This document shows positions 50,320-61,365 of a stretch of DNA of 64,000 bases, piece by piece. Below the pieces are notes generated by a model that made no database searches, was not told the origin of the DNA, and saw only the letters and a program-made list of their open reading frames with translations. Both the position numbers and the translations under genes were made by a program. The stretch spans positions 519,740 to 583,739 of the forward strand of contig CAJJCY010000003.1 of assembly GCA_905182865.1 (NCBI GenBank). Direction: 5' to 3'. The DNA comes from an uncultured SAR324 cluster bacterium (GTDB lineage Bacteria; SAR324; NAC60-12). Each line of letters starts with the position of its first letter. Within the stretch, counting starts at the first letter, position 1.

Positions 50320-52340
50320 TTAAAAATAAAATTGAGTTTGACCTCCCCGACTTCCATAAGAGTACTCATCACGGGTATGAATTTCAGTGTTGATTGTCTC
50401 TTCTGCGAGCTCGTTGATAAAACGGGAGCGCTTACTGATTCCTCCGGAATAACCTGACGAAACCACCGGTGCAGTAATGAGGAGGTGTCGTTTTGCACGT
50501 GTCATTGCAACATAAAATAGGCGTCGCTCTTCTTCAATTTGCTCTTCTGTTTTTTCTATTTCTGGTGAGGAAACAATCCTTCTGTAAGTCCAATTATGAA
50601 TACCACCTTCCATTCCAGACCTTTGGCCTGATGGATGGTGGTCAGAGTGAGAGTGTCCTGATTATCCTGTTGTTCGGCTTCATGATCAGTGATAATGCTC
50701 GAACCAACCAAAGATAACTCATTTAAAAACGCTTCCAATTTATTATAATTGCCAGCAAATTCTTCAAGATAACGAATATCTGTTTCACGCTGGGGGGCAT
50801 TTTCAAAACTGCTGAAAAGCACTTCACGATAATAGCTCTTGTACAGTAATCCTATCATGTGAGAAGGAGTTACGTTTTCCTCCAGCATCTGCTGAAAAAT
50901 TTCCAGCAGAACATTCCAGCTCTCAAGGGCCTTTTTAGGAATCAGTTTTTGCAGTTCAACATTGTCTTTAGTAAGGCGGACTGCCTGTTGGCTCTGGAAT
51001 ACCCTGAAAATCTGGTGTGCAGTAGTGTTGCCAATCCCGGGAAGAAGCCTAAGCAGACGCATCCACGCGATTTCATCAAGAGGATTAAAAAGTACTTTGA
51101 GAAAAACTTTAACTCCTTTGATATGAGCTTGTTCAAAAAATTTAACTCCTGAATGAACTACAAATGGAATACCTGCATGTGTCAGCACTAACTGAAGTGC
51201 TGCAGACTGTACATGATTTCGGTAAAGCACACTCATTTCGTTCAAAGGAATATCTTTTTCCCGGAAACTGAGTATATTCTCCAGTACCAGTTCAGCTTCA
51301 TCCTGAGCAGCCCAAACATAATGTACGAGGGGTTTTTCTCCTTCAGCTAAAGAACTAAAAAGGTTTTTTTCAAACTGACGTGTGTTATAATTAATACTTC
51401 GGTTGGCAGCATCTAAAATTTCTGGAGAACTGCGATAATTTTCCTCCATGTTGTAGGTGACTGCCTGGTAGCGTTCCGGAAACTCAAGCATGTTGCCAAA
51501 ATCAGCGCCGCGCCAGCTGTATATTGATTGAGCATCGTCGCCGACCACCATTAAATTTTTGTGCGGCCTTGAGAGCCTGTATAAGATATTGGCTTGAACC
51601 TGATTGGTATCCTGATATTCGTCTACCAGGATATATTGAATTTGCTGGCAAAGCGGGAGTCCTTCACCATGCCGCAAGAGTAGTTCCAGCCAGTTTTCCA
51701 GCAGATCATCAAAGTCCATCACTTGTCCGCGTTTTTTTTTGTGACGGTAGGCAGCTAGAATGTTTAGTATTGTTTCAGTGTTTTCTTCAAAATTGGGGAA
51801 ATCAGCAGAAATCAGCTGCTCTAAGTGGAAACTGCGTTCATGGTAAGGCTGATCCAAAATCATTTTTTGAGTACAAAAACGATTGAAGGCCAATGAAAAC
51901 ATGTTTTGCAGAACAGCAGCTTTTGGAAAATATTTGCCTGGTTTCCCTACTGTTTCTGCAAGTGAGGCTTTTATCAGTTCCCTGGAATCTGAGGAATCCA
52001 GAATGCTGAAATTATTGTTATAGTTTAGTAATTTAGCATTTCGTCTGAGGAATCGGCTTCCCACACTGTGGAAGGTCCCATGAATAATCTTTTGCTGTTC
52101 TGTAGAATTCTTTAAAGCCCGGCCTACTCTTTGCGCCATCTCGTTGGCGGCTTTGTTGGTGAATGTCAGCAAAAGAATGGAAGACGCAGGAATTCCGGAA
52201 TGAATCAGCTGTGCTACACGGTGAGTAATCACCCTGGTTTTTCCACTACCCGCTCCGGCAATGACTAAAGCTGGGCCTGTTTTGTGTTCAACGATTTTCC
52301 GCTGTACCGGATTTAAAGATGCTATTGACCAGGTGGACAT
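50320..52340 (-). CDS. UvrD/Rep/PcrA family DNA helicase (one frameshift)
   Basis: SF1A 3'-5' helicase of about 673 codons, nearer Rep/PcrA than the longer RecB types. Walker A GAGSGKT is at about residues 31-37, motif II VDEYQDTNQ, motif III GDDAQSIYSWRGAD, and motif V HQAKGLEWKVVFIIGL. A frameshift near 50565-50600 moves the last ~90 residues, which include EEERRLFYVAMTRAK (motif VI), to another frame. The C-terminus ends in a short Gly/Ser-rich tail. Acts in repair or replication restart. Convergent with msrA, 5 bases apart. Confidence 0.88.
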
Positions 52341-52438
52341 ATACTGGACTGGTGATTTTAGATGTCTTTCTGTTGATATTTTATAACTATAATGCCAAAT
52401 TTTAGTCTAAAACAAAAACAACTAGCAAAATAATTTCC

Positions 52439-53796
52439 ATGTTTTTTGAAAAAATAAAACAAATCAGTTCGACTTTTCGTGAAGAAGTAAACCTGTTTTT
52501 GAGTAGAATCTTTAACAAAGGAGTCCCGATAGCAGAGGATATGACGACCTTGATTTTGATAGGATTTGCAATTTTTATCATTATTTTGTGTCTTTTTGTA
52601 TGGTATCGGCAGCATAGCAGATCACTGAAAAGTAAAGATCCCGAAGAACTTTCCGGGAGGAAAAAAGAGAAGCGCCTGGTGCAGTTGGAAAAAGAACATG
52701 CCAAAACACTTGAGTTGCAGATCAAGGAAGAAGAAAAACTGCGGGAAGAAAAAGAGTCCGCAAAACTTGTAAAAGCGGAACAACGTGAAAAAGAACTTCA
52801 AGAAAAAATTGTTTCAATTGAAGAGGAGCGTCTGAATCAGCAGGTTCTTCAGCGTGAAATTGAAAAAACTGCTGAAACCGTGGAAACTCCTGATGAGGAA
52901 GATTCTTTCCTTGAGCGGTTACATAAAGGCGTCGTTAAGACAAGAACACAGTTACAAGATAATTTAGCCGAAGCATTTTTAGGTAGAAAAGAAATAAATG
53001 AAGACTTACTGGATGATTTGGAAGAAGTTCTCATCGGTTCAGACATAGGTCCGGAAACTACTCAGCGTATTCTTGATGCAATCACAGAGAAGGTGGAGCG
53101 TGAAGAATTAAGCAGTCCACAGGTTTTAAAGCAGAAATATCATTATTAATGAAGGAATCTTATGATGCAATACCTGAAATTAATGGACCCTATGTAATTA
53201 TGGTTGTTGGTGTAAACGGTGTTGGAAAAACAACTACTATCGGAAAAATTGCTGCACAGTATCGTCAGCAGGGTAAAAAAGTTTTGATGGGTGCAGGTGA
53301 TACTTTTCGGGCAGCAGCTATAGAACAGTTGGTTGAGTGGAGCAGGCGGGCTGATTGCGACATCGTCCAAAAGGATCCCGGAAGTGATCCGTCTGCGGTG
53401 ATGTATGAAACGGTGCAAAAAGGAATAGATGAGGATTACGATGTAGTGATCTGTGATACAGCAGGACGTTTGCACACCAAAAAGAATTTGATGGAAGAAT
53501 TAAAAAAAATGGTGCGGGTGATTCGCAAGTTGATTCCAGATGCACCCCACGAAATCCTGCTGGTACTTGATGCCACCACAGGTCAAAATGCAATATTCCA
53601 GACTCGGGAATTCATGGAAGCGACAGATTTAACAGGACTTATAATTACTAAACTGGATGGAACTTCCAAGGGAGGAGTTGTTATCGGCATCGTCAACGAG
53701 TTTGATATTCCTGTCCGTTACATCGGTGTAGGTGAACAGGTTGAAGATTTACGGCCCTTTGATGCCCAGCAATTCACTGAGTCAATTTTTGCTTAA
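52439..53796 (+). CDS. ftsY: Signal recognition particle receptor FtsY, membrane-anchored (one frameshift)
   Basis: About 452 codons. A real membrane helix near the N-terminus ([20 protein letters not shown]), a charged coiled-coil linker rich in Glu/Lys, the N domain ([36 protein letters not shown] region), then the GTPase with [34 protein letters not shown] and [10 protein letters not shown]. The frame breaks at about 53137; one extra A in an A run joins the halves ([11 protein letters not shown]). The apparent TAATG at 53147 is thus a frameshift artefact and not two genes. Docks ribosome-SRP complexes at the membrane. Confidence 0.92.
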
Positions 53797-53843
53797 CGGT
53801 TTGATTTTGGATGTAAATCGGAAATTCAACACCACAAAATAGA

Positions 53844-54899
53844 TTATAGCCGGTTATAAGACAGCAGCCAGAGGGCTAGAGCGAGAAAAATTATATTTCC
53901 GCTCCATGCTGCAAAGAAAGGGAATATCAGGCCTGCTCCGCCGACTGCTATGGTTATCTGATTGAGTATCCAGAACAAAATCCCAATAAAGCAACTGATT
54001 GCCAGAGATTCTGCCGCCATCCCCCGTCTGTTGTATGATGCAGACAGTCCAAAACCAATCAGAACCATGATAAAAATTTGAAATGGATAGGCTGTTTTCT
54101 GGAAAATCGCAACCCAATGACGAGTTACATCTTGTCCTTCACTTTGAAGTTTAAGAGTATTTTCATACAAGTCAAGGATGGGTTGATGATGTGGAGAAAT
54201 GGGTATTTCAAAGGGTACAGTGGGCAACTTTTCTGTTTCGATTCTCCATTGTTCTACGTGTTCAAGACGCAAATTTTCATCCTGGAAAATGTACTTTTGA
54301 ATATCGTGAAAAATCCATGAATTGTTTTGTTGTTCTCCCCGTTCAATTACAGTCCTTCCCAGAAGTTGAAAAGGAATTTGCTTCCAGTTAAATGAGGTGA
54401 TAGAACTTATGCGGCCATTATGTTGGCGATTCCCAAAATAGTAAATGCTTTCTTCTTCACCCACTTTCCAGAGTGGGGGCAAGCGTGCAGAATTTTCCTG
54501 TTTGATCCAAGTTTGATGCATCCATGTGTACATGTAATTTTGACTGAAATACGCAAAAGATGCAATCAAAGCAGAAACTGCTAACACAGGAAAAGCCAGT
54601 CTCCAACCCCCGATTCCCGAACTGCGTATTGCCAGTAATTCAGCATTCTTGTTTAGTGAACTGTATGTGGCAATAGTTGCCAGTAAAACCGTAATTGGAA
54701 TTATTAGTTCCAGCAATAGAGGTAGCAAAAGAGCCGTTTCTTGAAGGAACTTCAAAAAACTCTGCCAGTCAGTAAAAACATCTGCCAGGTTTCCAAAAAA
54801 ATTCCCTAATAGACTCATCAATACAAATGCACCGAGAAACAACATAAAATTACGGTTGAATTCTGATGCAATATATTTTGAGATTATTTTGAACGGCAT
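53844..54899 (-). CDS. YjgP/YjgQ family LPS export permease (LptG/LptF-like)
   Basis: A 351-residue inner-membrane subunit of the Lpt bridge. Six helices, three at each end, around a periplasmic beta-jellyroll (about residues 100-250). The conserved N-terminal YIASEFNRNFMLFLG and coupling segment NAELLAIRSSGIGGWRLAFPVL are clear. Extracts LPS from the inner membrane with LptB2. LptF and LptG cannot be separated reliably here; the partner gene is not adjacent. Convergent with ftsY. Confidence 0.88.
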   Translation of the reverse strand: MPFKIISKYIASEFNRNFMLFLGAFVLMSLLGNFFGNLADVFTDWQSFLKFLQETALLLPLLLELIIPITVLLATIATYSSLNKNAELLAIRSSGIGGWRLAFPVLAVSALIASFAYFSQNYMYTWMHQTWIKQENSARLPPLWKVGEEESIYYFGNRQHNGRISSITSFNWKQIPFQLLGRTVIERGEQQNNSWIFHDIQKYIFQDENLRLEHVEQWRIETEKLPTVPFEIPISPHHQPILDLYENTLKLQSEGQDVTRHWVAIFQKTAYPFQIFIMVLIGFGLSASYNRRGMAAESLAISCFIGILFWILNQITIAVGGAGLIFPFFAAWSGNIIFLALALWLLSYNRL

Positions 54900-55121
54900 A
54901 GTTTACAGTCCTCATTGGTGAACAAACCAAATAGTATTCTAAACAGGATAAAGTTTCTTATAAAAAGGTTCAAAGTAAATAACAAATCTAGTTAATATTT
55001 GTTCAATAGTTAGGGCATTATCTTGCATATAAGCACAGGATTAGTTAAGAGAATTTTTTTTAATGACTTTTTTCAACATTTTTAATAAGTTTGTTCAAAA
55101 ATAAACTTTAAACAAAAATAA

Positions 55122-57152
55122 ATGTGTATTTTTGTTTTACCTATTGCAGCCACTGGATTAAATATCTTGCCTGAAGGATCTAATCCAGATTTATTTGTGC
55201 AGCAGGCACTTAATCTGGAGCCAGATTTAATTTTACTCAGTAATTTAGGCGGCGATCAAAACTACAAGAATTGCAGAGAAATACGCAAAGATCCGCAGCT
55301 GAAAAATATCCCAATCATTTTACTTGTAAACCCAAAAGACGAGCTCGACGAAAAAATTATTTCAGAGCTTGGAATTGATGGGTTGCTTCGCAAACCTTTT
55401 GAAGCATCGATGCTTCAGGAACAGCTAAGTCAATTTGTTGATCTGGGTGATAATTTTGGTATTGAACCGGATAATGATGGTGAAGATTTCAAGATAGACA
55501 TGAGCTTAATTGACAATCAATTGAATGATATTAAAGAGGGGGAACAAGAAGTAAACTCACCAGTTGAGGAAGGAACTCAAGTAGCAGAAGAATTAGAGGA
55601 GAATGCCCTGGAACCCAAAATTACCTCTTCGGCAGGTAGTGAAATGGACTCAATGATCCTGGATGATATTTCTGCAGGTTTTAACATTTCTGAGGAAACA
55701 GTGAAAAAGGGAGAAGTTGAGCTGGATGAAAATGAAATAAGATCTAAGGGTCCTGAAGTCATAAATGATGAAGAAATGACAATGGACAACGGTTTTGAAT
55801 TTGATCTTAAGCTTGATGAAGATGGAATCGAATTTGACTCCGAAGAAGTTGTTAAAGACACTGTAAAAATTGAGACAGATACTGACTCAACTGGATTGGC
55901 GCAACTTAAGGACTCCGGTTTGGAAGACAAATATGCTGAAAATCGCCTCAAGGTTGAGGGTGAAAAAACAGAACAGGATCTGAAGGCACCAGCGGATATT
56001 GATCTTGAAGTAAATGATTTTGAGGATCTGGATGATATCTGGTCACGTTCTCTGGAATTGGATCAGACACCAAGAGAGGGCCTGACGGATATAAGTTTGG
56101 AAGAAGAAGATTTTCAGCCAGAAATTCCAGAAAATCTCTCCTCATTTGAAGAGCCACCCGAACCTTCGATTCAAGACACTGATTCCGACAGCAGGATCAC
56201 GTCAGAATCAGTTCAGGAATTGGATAATTATGAACTGGGACTTGATTTCGAAGAAACAGGAGAGGAATCGCTAAGTTCACTTGAAAATAAATTATTATCG
56301 GATTCTGTGGAGCTGGATCTTGAGAAGACTGTTGAAATCAAGGATGTTGAACAATTCGTAGAAGATACATCTGCAGATGAATTTGAAGAAGATTTTGATG
56401 AGAGTCAGGGAGATGAGGATATTATATCAATGGTTCATGAAAGTATTGGCGGGCAGGAAGAATCAGCAGAAAGTGCTATGATTGAACTGGAAGACCTCAG
56501 TGAACAAATGGAAGCTCTTGATTCTGCAGAAACAGAGTTTGAAATAGAAGAAGAGCAGTTTGAGCATGATCTTGAAAAAGAAAAACTGGAAGTTGAAGAA
56601 TTATCTGAAGACGAATTAGCAGTGTCAGAAGATTATTCAGAAGACAAACTGGTAGAATTCATGCTGGATGAACTGGGAGATCTTCTGGAAACGGATGAGG
56701 TAGAATTAGTGGACGGAGAAGCTGATTATGGAGATCCGCTTGTTGATGAACTGGAAGAAAGCCTCGCAGCAGAATCCAAAGACTTGCAAGATATTGATGC
56801 AGAGTTTGACACAAAAGTGTATACTGAAATGTCACTTGGACTTGAAGAAGATGTGTTTGACAGTTGGTATGATGCTGAGGATGCCTTTATGGGATTTGAT
56901 CGAGAAAAAGAAATTACCGAAGAAACTCCGGATCAGACAGAAACAGAGGCAAGTGCTTTCGAAAGTTTTGATGATGAACAAAAATTTGAAAAAGCGGGCA
57001 GTTTCAGTTTTACAGAACTTGAGTTGAAGGAGATTGTCACAAATTCAGTTCAGAATGCTTTGGAAAAATCTATTGCAGCATCTCTTGTCGAATTGGCAGT
57101 TTCAGAATTAAAAACACAAGTAATACGAATGGATCAAAGCAGAGCCTTGTAA
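55122..57152 (+). CDS. Hyper-acidic protein with degenerate receiver domain
   Basis: A 676-residue protein. Residues 1-107 resemble the second half of a response-regulator receiver ([49 protein letters not shown]). The first strand with its acidic pocket is absent and the phosphorylated Asp position is Ser, so phosphotransfer is unlikely. About 500 residues of extremely Asp/Glu-rich, probably disordered sequence follow. The last ~45 residues form a conserved-looking amphipathic helix ([20 protein letters not shown]). An in-frame stop directly precedes the ATG, so the N-terminus is either truly short or hidden by an indel. Comparable acidic receiver proteins act as polarity or motility scaffolds in myxobacteria; that is only an analogy. 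Overlaps psuG tail to tail by 19 bases. Confidence 0.65.
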   Translation: MCIFVLPIAATGLNILPEGSNPDLFVQQALNLEPDLILLSNLGGDQNYKNCREIRKDPQLKNIPIILLVNPKDELDEKIISELGIDGLLRKPFEASMLQEQLSQFVDLGDNFGIEPDNDGEDFKIDMSLIDNQLNDIKEGEQEVNSPVEEGTQVAEELEENALEPKITSSAGSEMDSMILDDISAGFNISEETVKKGEVELDENEIRSKGPEVINDEEMTMDNGFEFDLKLDEDGIEFDSEEVVKDTVKIETDTDSTGLAQLKDSGLEDKYAENRLKVEGEKTEQDLKAPADIDLEVNDFEDLDDIWSRSLELDQTPREGLTDISLEEEDFQPEIPENLSSFEEPPEPSIQDTDSDSRITSESVQELDNYELGLDFEETGEESLSSLENKLLSDSVELDLEKTVEIKDVEQFVEDTSADEFEEDFDESQGDEDIISMVHESIGGQEESAESAMIELEDLSEQMEALDSAETEFEIEEEQFEHDLEKEKLEVEELSEDELAVSEDYSEDKLVEFMLDELGDLLETDEVELVDGEADYGDPLVDELEESLAAESKDLQDIDAEFDTKVYTEMSLGLEEDVFDSWYDAEDAFMGFDREKEITEETPDQTETEASAFESFDDEQKFEKAGSFSFTELELKEIVTNSVQNALEKSIAASLVELAVSELKTQVIRMDQSRAL

Positions 57153-58063
57153 GCCAGGGCGATTTTGGCTCCTAAGCTGGCATTATTACGTACCAGTGCA
57201 ATGTTACTCTTCAGGCTTTCTCCATGAGTAAGCTGATTGATTCGCTCCAGCAAATATGGAGTCACTTCTTTTCCTTCGATTTTCTTTTCAGTTGCTTCTT
57301 TCAGCGCTTCTGTAATTGCTCCTTCAATTAGTGACTCATCCATTGCATCTTTCAGAGGCACTGGATTCCCAATCAAAAGACCTCCGGCCAACCCCAAGTC
57401 CCATTTAATTTTCATACAACGTGCAATGTCTTCGGGTGTGTCAATTCGAGTTTGAACCATTGAACCACTGGACGGCGTATAAAATGAAGGAAACTCTGCC
57501 GTCTGGTAACCAATTACAGGCACACCGTGTGTTTCCAAATATTCAAGAGTTCTGGGAATATCAAGAATGGACTTTATTCCGGCACAGACTACAGCAACAT
57601 TTGTATGAGCCAACTCCATCAAGTCTGCAGAAACGTCCATGGTTTTTTCATTTTCACGGTGTACTCCTCCAATGCCACCTGTCACAAAGACTGGAATTCC
57701 GGCAATCTGTGCGCAAATCATAGTTGCAGCCACAGTGGTACCACCGCTCAGTTTTTGTGAAAGAACTACCGGTAAATCACGGCGACTGACTTTTACCGGA
57801 TCACTGTTTTGAGCAAACTGCTGAAGCTCCTGCCTGCTTAAACCGATCTTGATCCTGCCTCCTGAAACAGCAATTGTAGCGGGGAAAGCCCCCTCATTTC
57901 GAATAATATTTTCAACTGCAAGTGCTGTTTCCAAGTTTTGAGGATAAGGCATTCCATGTGAAATAATTGTCGATTCCAGTGCAACAACCGCTTTATCTGT
58001 TTTCAGTGCATCTTGAACTTCCTTGGAAATGTCCACCCACTGTGCTGTCTTATTTCTTTCCAT
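57134..58063 (-). CDS. psuG: Pseudouridine-5'-phosphate glycosidase
   Basis: A 309-residue PsuG. Splits pseudouridine-5'-phosphate into uracil and ribose-5-phosphate. Signatures are [18 protein letters not shown] at the N-terminus, [16 protein letters not shown] with the catalytic Lys region, [47 protein letters not shown] and LLIGNPVP. Full length. The pseudouridine kinase PsuK is not next to it. The NCS2 pyrimidine/purine permease 4 kb away may be related. Confidence 0.93.
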   Translation of the reverse strand: MERNKTAQWVDISKEVQDALKTDKAVVALESTIISHGMPYPQNLETALAVENIIRNEGAFPATIAVSGGRIKIGLSRQELQQFAQNSDPVKVSRRDLPVVLSQKLSGGTTVAATMICAQIAGIPVFVTGGIGGVHRENEKTMDVSADLMELAHTNVAVVCAGIKSILDIPRTLEYLETHGVPVIGYQTAEFPSFYTPSSGSMVQTRIDTPEDIARCMKIKWDLGLAGGLLIGNPVPLKDAMDESLIEGAITEALKEATEKKIEGKEVTPYLLERINQLTHGESLKSNIALVRNNASLGAKIALAYKALL

Positions 58064-58334
58064 ATAATTTGGGAATATAAAAATGTTTCATGATTTTATT
58101 TGTTACCTCTGAAACTAACGGAAACGGCTGTAGCTGTCAATCATCATTGTAAGAGAAGAGCAGGATTTAATGATTGGACTGTCTGCAACGAATTCAAGAT
58201 AAAATAATCATGATGGTTACTGATAATAGTTTAACTGAAAATTAAAAATGGAGATTCTCATTTATCAATCTGATTGTAACTATTGTCATTTCTGTTAGCC
58301 TGTTTAGGCTATTTATTTTTTCAGGAGGGACTAT

Positions 58335-59051
58335 ATGAAAATTGGTATTCTTCAGTGTGATTCCACTAATGTAAATTTCCGGGACGAACATGGCAACTAT
58401 CCGGAAATGTTTATGTCACTTTTTAAATCTGTTGATCTGAATTTAGATTTTAAAAATTATGATGTACAGCTGGAGCAGTATCCCCAAACTCCAGAAGAGT
58501 GTGAAGCGTACTTGATTACGGGGAGCCGCTTAAGTGTTTATGATGATGAACCTTGGATTCGAAAATTGGAAAAGTATGTGGTTGAACTGCACAGGCAGAA
58601 ACATCCTCTGCTTGGCATTTGCTTTGGACACCAAATGGTTGCCAAAGCTTTAGGCGGAAAAACTGAAGCATCAGAAAGAGGTTGGGGTGTAGGAGTGCAA
58701 AACTACCAAACGGTATCCATACAAGCCTGGATTGAACCCGCTTTGGAACAATTTTCACTTTTGGCAAGTCACAAGGATCAGGTTACAAAACTTCCGGAAG
58801 GTGCCGAATTGATTGCGGAAAGTGAATTTTGCCCTTATGCTGCTTTCAGAATTGATGATCATATTTTGACATTTCAAGGACATCCGGAATTTAAGAAAGC
58901 ATACTCCAAAGCATTACTGAATCTCAGGAAAGAAATATTGGGTCCAAAAGTATTTGAAGCAGGAATTAAATCGCTGGAGCAAACCACCCAGCCTCATCAA
59001 ATAACACACTGGATGCTGAATTTCCTCAGGAAAGGTGATACTCACAAATAA
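58335..59051 (+). CDS. Class-I glutamine amidotransferase-like protein
   Basis: A 238-residue stand-alone GATase1 domain. The nucleophile elbow is LLGICFGHQMVAKALGG with Cys, and the His/Glu of the triad are in FQGHPEFKKAY. The start has AGGAGGG at ideal distance. Such GMP-synthase-like proteins may hydrolyse gamma-glutamyl compounds; the substrate is unknown. Ends 4 bases from the glycosyltransferase stop. Confidence 0.88.
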   Translation: MKIGILQCDSTNVNFRDEHGNYPEMFMSLFKSVDLNLDFKNYDVQLEQYPQTPEECEAYLITGSRLSVYDDEPWIRKLEKYVVELHRQKHPLLGICFGHQMVAKALGGKTEASERGWGVGVQNYQTVSIQAWIEPALEQFSLLASHKDQVTKLPEGAELIAESEFCPYAAFRIDDHILTFQGHPEFKKAYSKALLNLRKEILGPKVFEAGIKSLEQTTQPHQITHWMLNFLRKGDTHK

Positions 59052-59055
59052 CCGG

Positions 59056-59853
59056 TTACGGTTTCGAATCCTGGCCTTGCTGTTCCCTTTTTGCTGGAGG
59101 ATTATGAGTTAGTTCCCAGAGCTTGAAATAACGGACGACAAAATTCAGGGCATCAAAAATTGCACAGAACAATCCCGGGAATCCGTCGCGGAATCCTCCT
59201 TTAAACAGGTAACGTCTTAAGAAGCGGAAAAATGGTTTGAGTAGCAGAAAACGAATAGAATTTCCTGCAGTCACCTGTACGCCGGCATCCCGGAGATAAC
59301 CTGCCTCAACTCCGGAATAAAATTCGAACTTGCTCAAAAACTGGCTGATGTTCAGGTAAGGAAAGTGGAGCATATCACTTTGCAGACTGCCGATACTTCC
59401 CTCCACTATCAGTTTTTCATGTACATGTTGGTTAGGGAAGCTGGCAGAACCTCTCTGGAATAAACGTAACTGTGTATCCGGATATTGACTTCCGTGACGC
59501 AGCCAGTGTCCAAAGTAATGATTACGGCGTTTGATTTTGAAAGCTGAGTTTGTCGTAGCTTGAATTACTTTTTCTATTTCCTCAACCAAATTTTCTGGAA
59601 TGCGCTCATCCGGATCCACGTAAAAAACCCAATCCCCACTCGCCTGCTCCATCGCGTAACTTTTGTTGACATTCAGGTTGTTATTGTTTGGTCGTGAAAA
59701 AACACGGCAGCCTAGATCGCGTGCAAATTCCAGTGAGTCGTCCTGACTTTCACAGTCAACATAGACGATTTCAGTTGCCCATTTGAGTTGGGGTAATAAT
59801 TCCCGTAAATGATCAACTTCATTATGACCGATGATGGTAACGCTGAGATTCAT
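59056..59853 (-). CDS. Glycosyltransferase family 2, WaaE/KdtX-like
   Basis: A 265-residue GT-A glycosyltransferase. VTIIGHNEVDHLRELLPQL and VYVDCESQDDSLEFARDLG open the nucleotide-sugar fold, the DxD equivalent is in FYVDPDERIP, then KIKRRNHYFGHWLRHGS and PNQHVHEKLIVEG are typical of LPS-core glucosyl/heptosyl transferases of the WaaE type. A C-terminal amphipathic region (FLLLKPFFRFLRRYLFKGGF) should bind the membrane. Likely in LPS core assembly. Confidence 0.88.
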   Translation of the reverse strand: MNLSVTIIGHNEVDHLRELLPQLKWATEIVYVDCESQDDSLEFARDLGCRVFSRPNNNNLNVNKSYAMEQASGDWVFYVDPDERIPENLVEEIEKVIQATTNSAFKIKRRNHYFGHWLRHGSQYPDTQLRLFQRGSASFPNQHVHEKLIVEGSIGSLQSDMLHFPYLNISQFLSKFEFYSGVEAGYLRDAGVQVTAGNSIRFLLLKPFFRFLRRYLFKGGFRDGFPGLFCAIFDALNFVVRYFKLWELTHNPPAKREQQGQDSKP

Positions 59854-60055
59854 GGAGTTTGGTTTTTGCTTCAGTTTACTTGCTGCCAGAAAAAATATTG
59901 AAAGTTTGATTTGAAAATGATCTGTTGACCAATCTATGACAAGTTTAAGATCTTGTCAATGTTGCAGACGTTTCTGATTGTTCTCTGACGATTATTTTTT
60001 CTGTAAAATTGGAATCGAGTGATTACTCAGGCAGCGGTTTTTCTCCTTGCATTTC

Positions 60056-60084
60056 TTGCACAAAACATCGTTCTGTCATAGATT
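60056..60084 (+). promoter_or_regulatory. Candidate sigma-70 promoter for the exonuclease gene
   Basis: TTGCAC at 60056-60061, 17-base spacer, TAGATT at 60079-60084, about 70 bases before the start; a weak GGG ribosome site (AAGGGATG) precedes the ATG. Confidence 0.45.
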
Positions 60085-60152
60085 AGATTACCAATATGTT
60101 TTTAAAACGCTAAACTTTGTGAATAAATCTATAGAAGTACAAGGGATGTCTT

Positions 60153-61004
60153 ATGTTCAAATCAGTTAACAAAGATTTATGGGCTTTTGACGCGGAATGG
60201 GTGCCGGATCCGGAAGCGGGGAAAAGGTTATATCTGCTTCCGGAAGATACTCCTGATGCAGAAGTAATCCAAAAAATGTGGGAAGAAGGCGGTGCGGATG
60301 AAGAAAATCCGATGCCTTACCTCAAAACCACAATTTGCCGCGTAATTTCCATTGCCGCGGTCGTTCGTGCAGATAAAGGAAATGGAGAGGTGGCCTTGTC
60401 TTTGACGGCTTTGCCTCATGATGCGGCCGATCCGGAACACACATCAGAGACGGAAATTTTGTCACGTTTCCTTAATGCAGTTGGCGAAAAAAAACCTCAA
60501 CTAGTGGGATTCAATTCATCAAAAGCAGACCTTAAAATTCTTCTGCAGCGAGCTGTCGCAAGAGGTATTCAAGCAGCAAAATTTGCAAAACGCCCCAATA
60601 AACCATGGGAAGGTTATGATTATTTTGATGCACGTAACAGTGAAGCTCATATTGATTTAATCGAAATCCTGGGAGGTTACGGAAAGTCTAATCCTTCACT
60701 GAATGAGATGGCGACAGTTTGTGGTGTTCCGGGTAAACTGGGAGTAAGTGGTGAAGAGGTAGCGCCAATGTGGCTGGAGGGGCGTCTGGCGGAAATTGTA
60801 GCCTATAACGAATGTGATGCTTTAAGTACATATTTGATATGGTTACGGATGGCTTATTTTGGAGGATTTTTTAATAACCAGCAATATATTGAAGAACAGG
60901 AGCGTGTCCGGAATTTGCTCAGTACAGAAGGGGCCCTTACGGGAAAAGAGCATTTGCTTTCATTTCTGGAACGCTGGGAAATGTGGTCTCAACTAAATTC
61001 CTGA
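60153..61004 (+). CDS. PolB-like 3'-5' exonuclease domain protein
   Basis: A 283-residue DEDD-superfamily exonuclease of the predicted PolB-like group. Exo I is FDAEWVP, exo II lies in LVGFNSSKADLKILLQRA, and exo III is in YNECDALSTYLIWLR. HIDLIEILGGYG fits the family too. It is the nuclease module without a polymerase. Role in repair or RNA processing is not known. Confidence 0.85.
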   Translation: MFKSVNKDLWAFDAEWVPDPEAGKRLYLLPEDTPDAEVIQKMWEEGGADEENPMPYLKTTICRVISIAAVVRADKGNGEVALSLTALPHDAADPEHTSETEILSRFLNAVGEKKPQLVGFNSSKADLKILLQRAVARGIQAAKFAKRPNKPWEGYDYFDARNSEAHIDLIEILGGYGKSNPSLNEMATVCGVPGKLGVSGEEVAPMWLEGRLAEIVAYNECDALSTYLIWLRMAYFGGFFNNQQYIEEQERVRNLLSTEGALTGKEHLLSFLERWEMWSQLNS

Positions 61005-61049
61005 ACAATGTAAACCGTTTCGGTTGATTCTTTCGTGACAGTTACGAAT

Positions 61050-61140
61050 TTTATCGGGTCATCCCGAGCGAACGAGCGGTGGGTCTTATACGTTTTCGGC
61101 ACTTTATCAAGCCTCTCACTTCGGTCGAGAAGACTTACCG
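61050..61140. repeat. Element resembling a dispersed intergenic repeat
   Basis: Within the ~400-base gap before the permease gene, GGTCATCCCGAGCGAACGAG (from 61057) and TCTCACTTCGGTCGAGAAGA (from 61114) match the style of dispersed TCATCCxGAGCGAA...CACTTCGxTCGxGA repeats found in many bacterial intergenic regions. The arms are only partly complementary, so a decayed copy is likely. Confidence 0.35.
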
Positions 61141-61253
61141 CAGTAAATAATATCTGTATCTTACGAGAATTGAAGACTCACGAGATTCATTTTTTGACTT
61201 ACCAAAATATTTAAAACACCACAGATATTGTAGTAGTAACAAAGAACTGATGA

Positions 61254-61263
61254 CACGCGTGTT
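61254..61263. promoter_or_regulatory. Palindrome ACACGCGTGT, candidate operator 1
   Basis: Perfect 10-bp palindrome inside a longer inverted repeat ATGACA...TGTCAT (61251-61270), upstream of the permease promoter. It shares the core ACGCGT with a second palindrome at 61366. Confidence 0.4.
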
Positions 61264-61303
61264 TGTCATGTATCACAGGATTTTATAACCTTTATTTTTT
61301 TAT

Positions 61304-61332
61304 TGTACAAAAATTCTATATATTGTTAGAAT
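61304..61332 (+). promoter_or_regulatory. Sigma-70 promoter for the NCS2 permease
   Basis: TTGTAC at 61304-61309, 17-base spacer, TAGAAT at 61327-61332. Predicted start of transcription is near 61339, leaving a leader of about 65 bases. Confidence 0.5.
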
Positions 61333-61365
61333 AAAATTTTTGAACCGGCTCGTTAAAATTGGTTT

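Noticed and set aside
52439-53796. Two overlapping genes joined by TAATG at 53147-53151, as if ftsY were split into an N-terminal membrane protein and a separate GTPase
   Set aside because: One extra A in the preceding A run gives a continuous FtsY ([11 protein letters not shown]) of normal length; the split is better explained by an indel.
59050-59090. GGTTTCGAATCC-like motif suggesting a tRNA T-arm
   Set aside because: It is inside the glycosyltransferase C-terminus and no acceptor or anticodon stems can be built around it.
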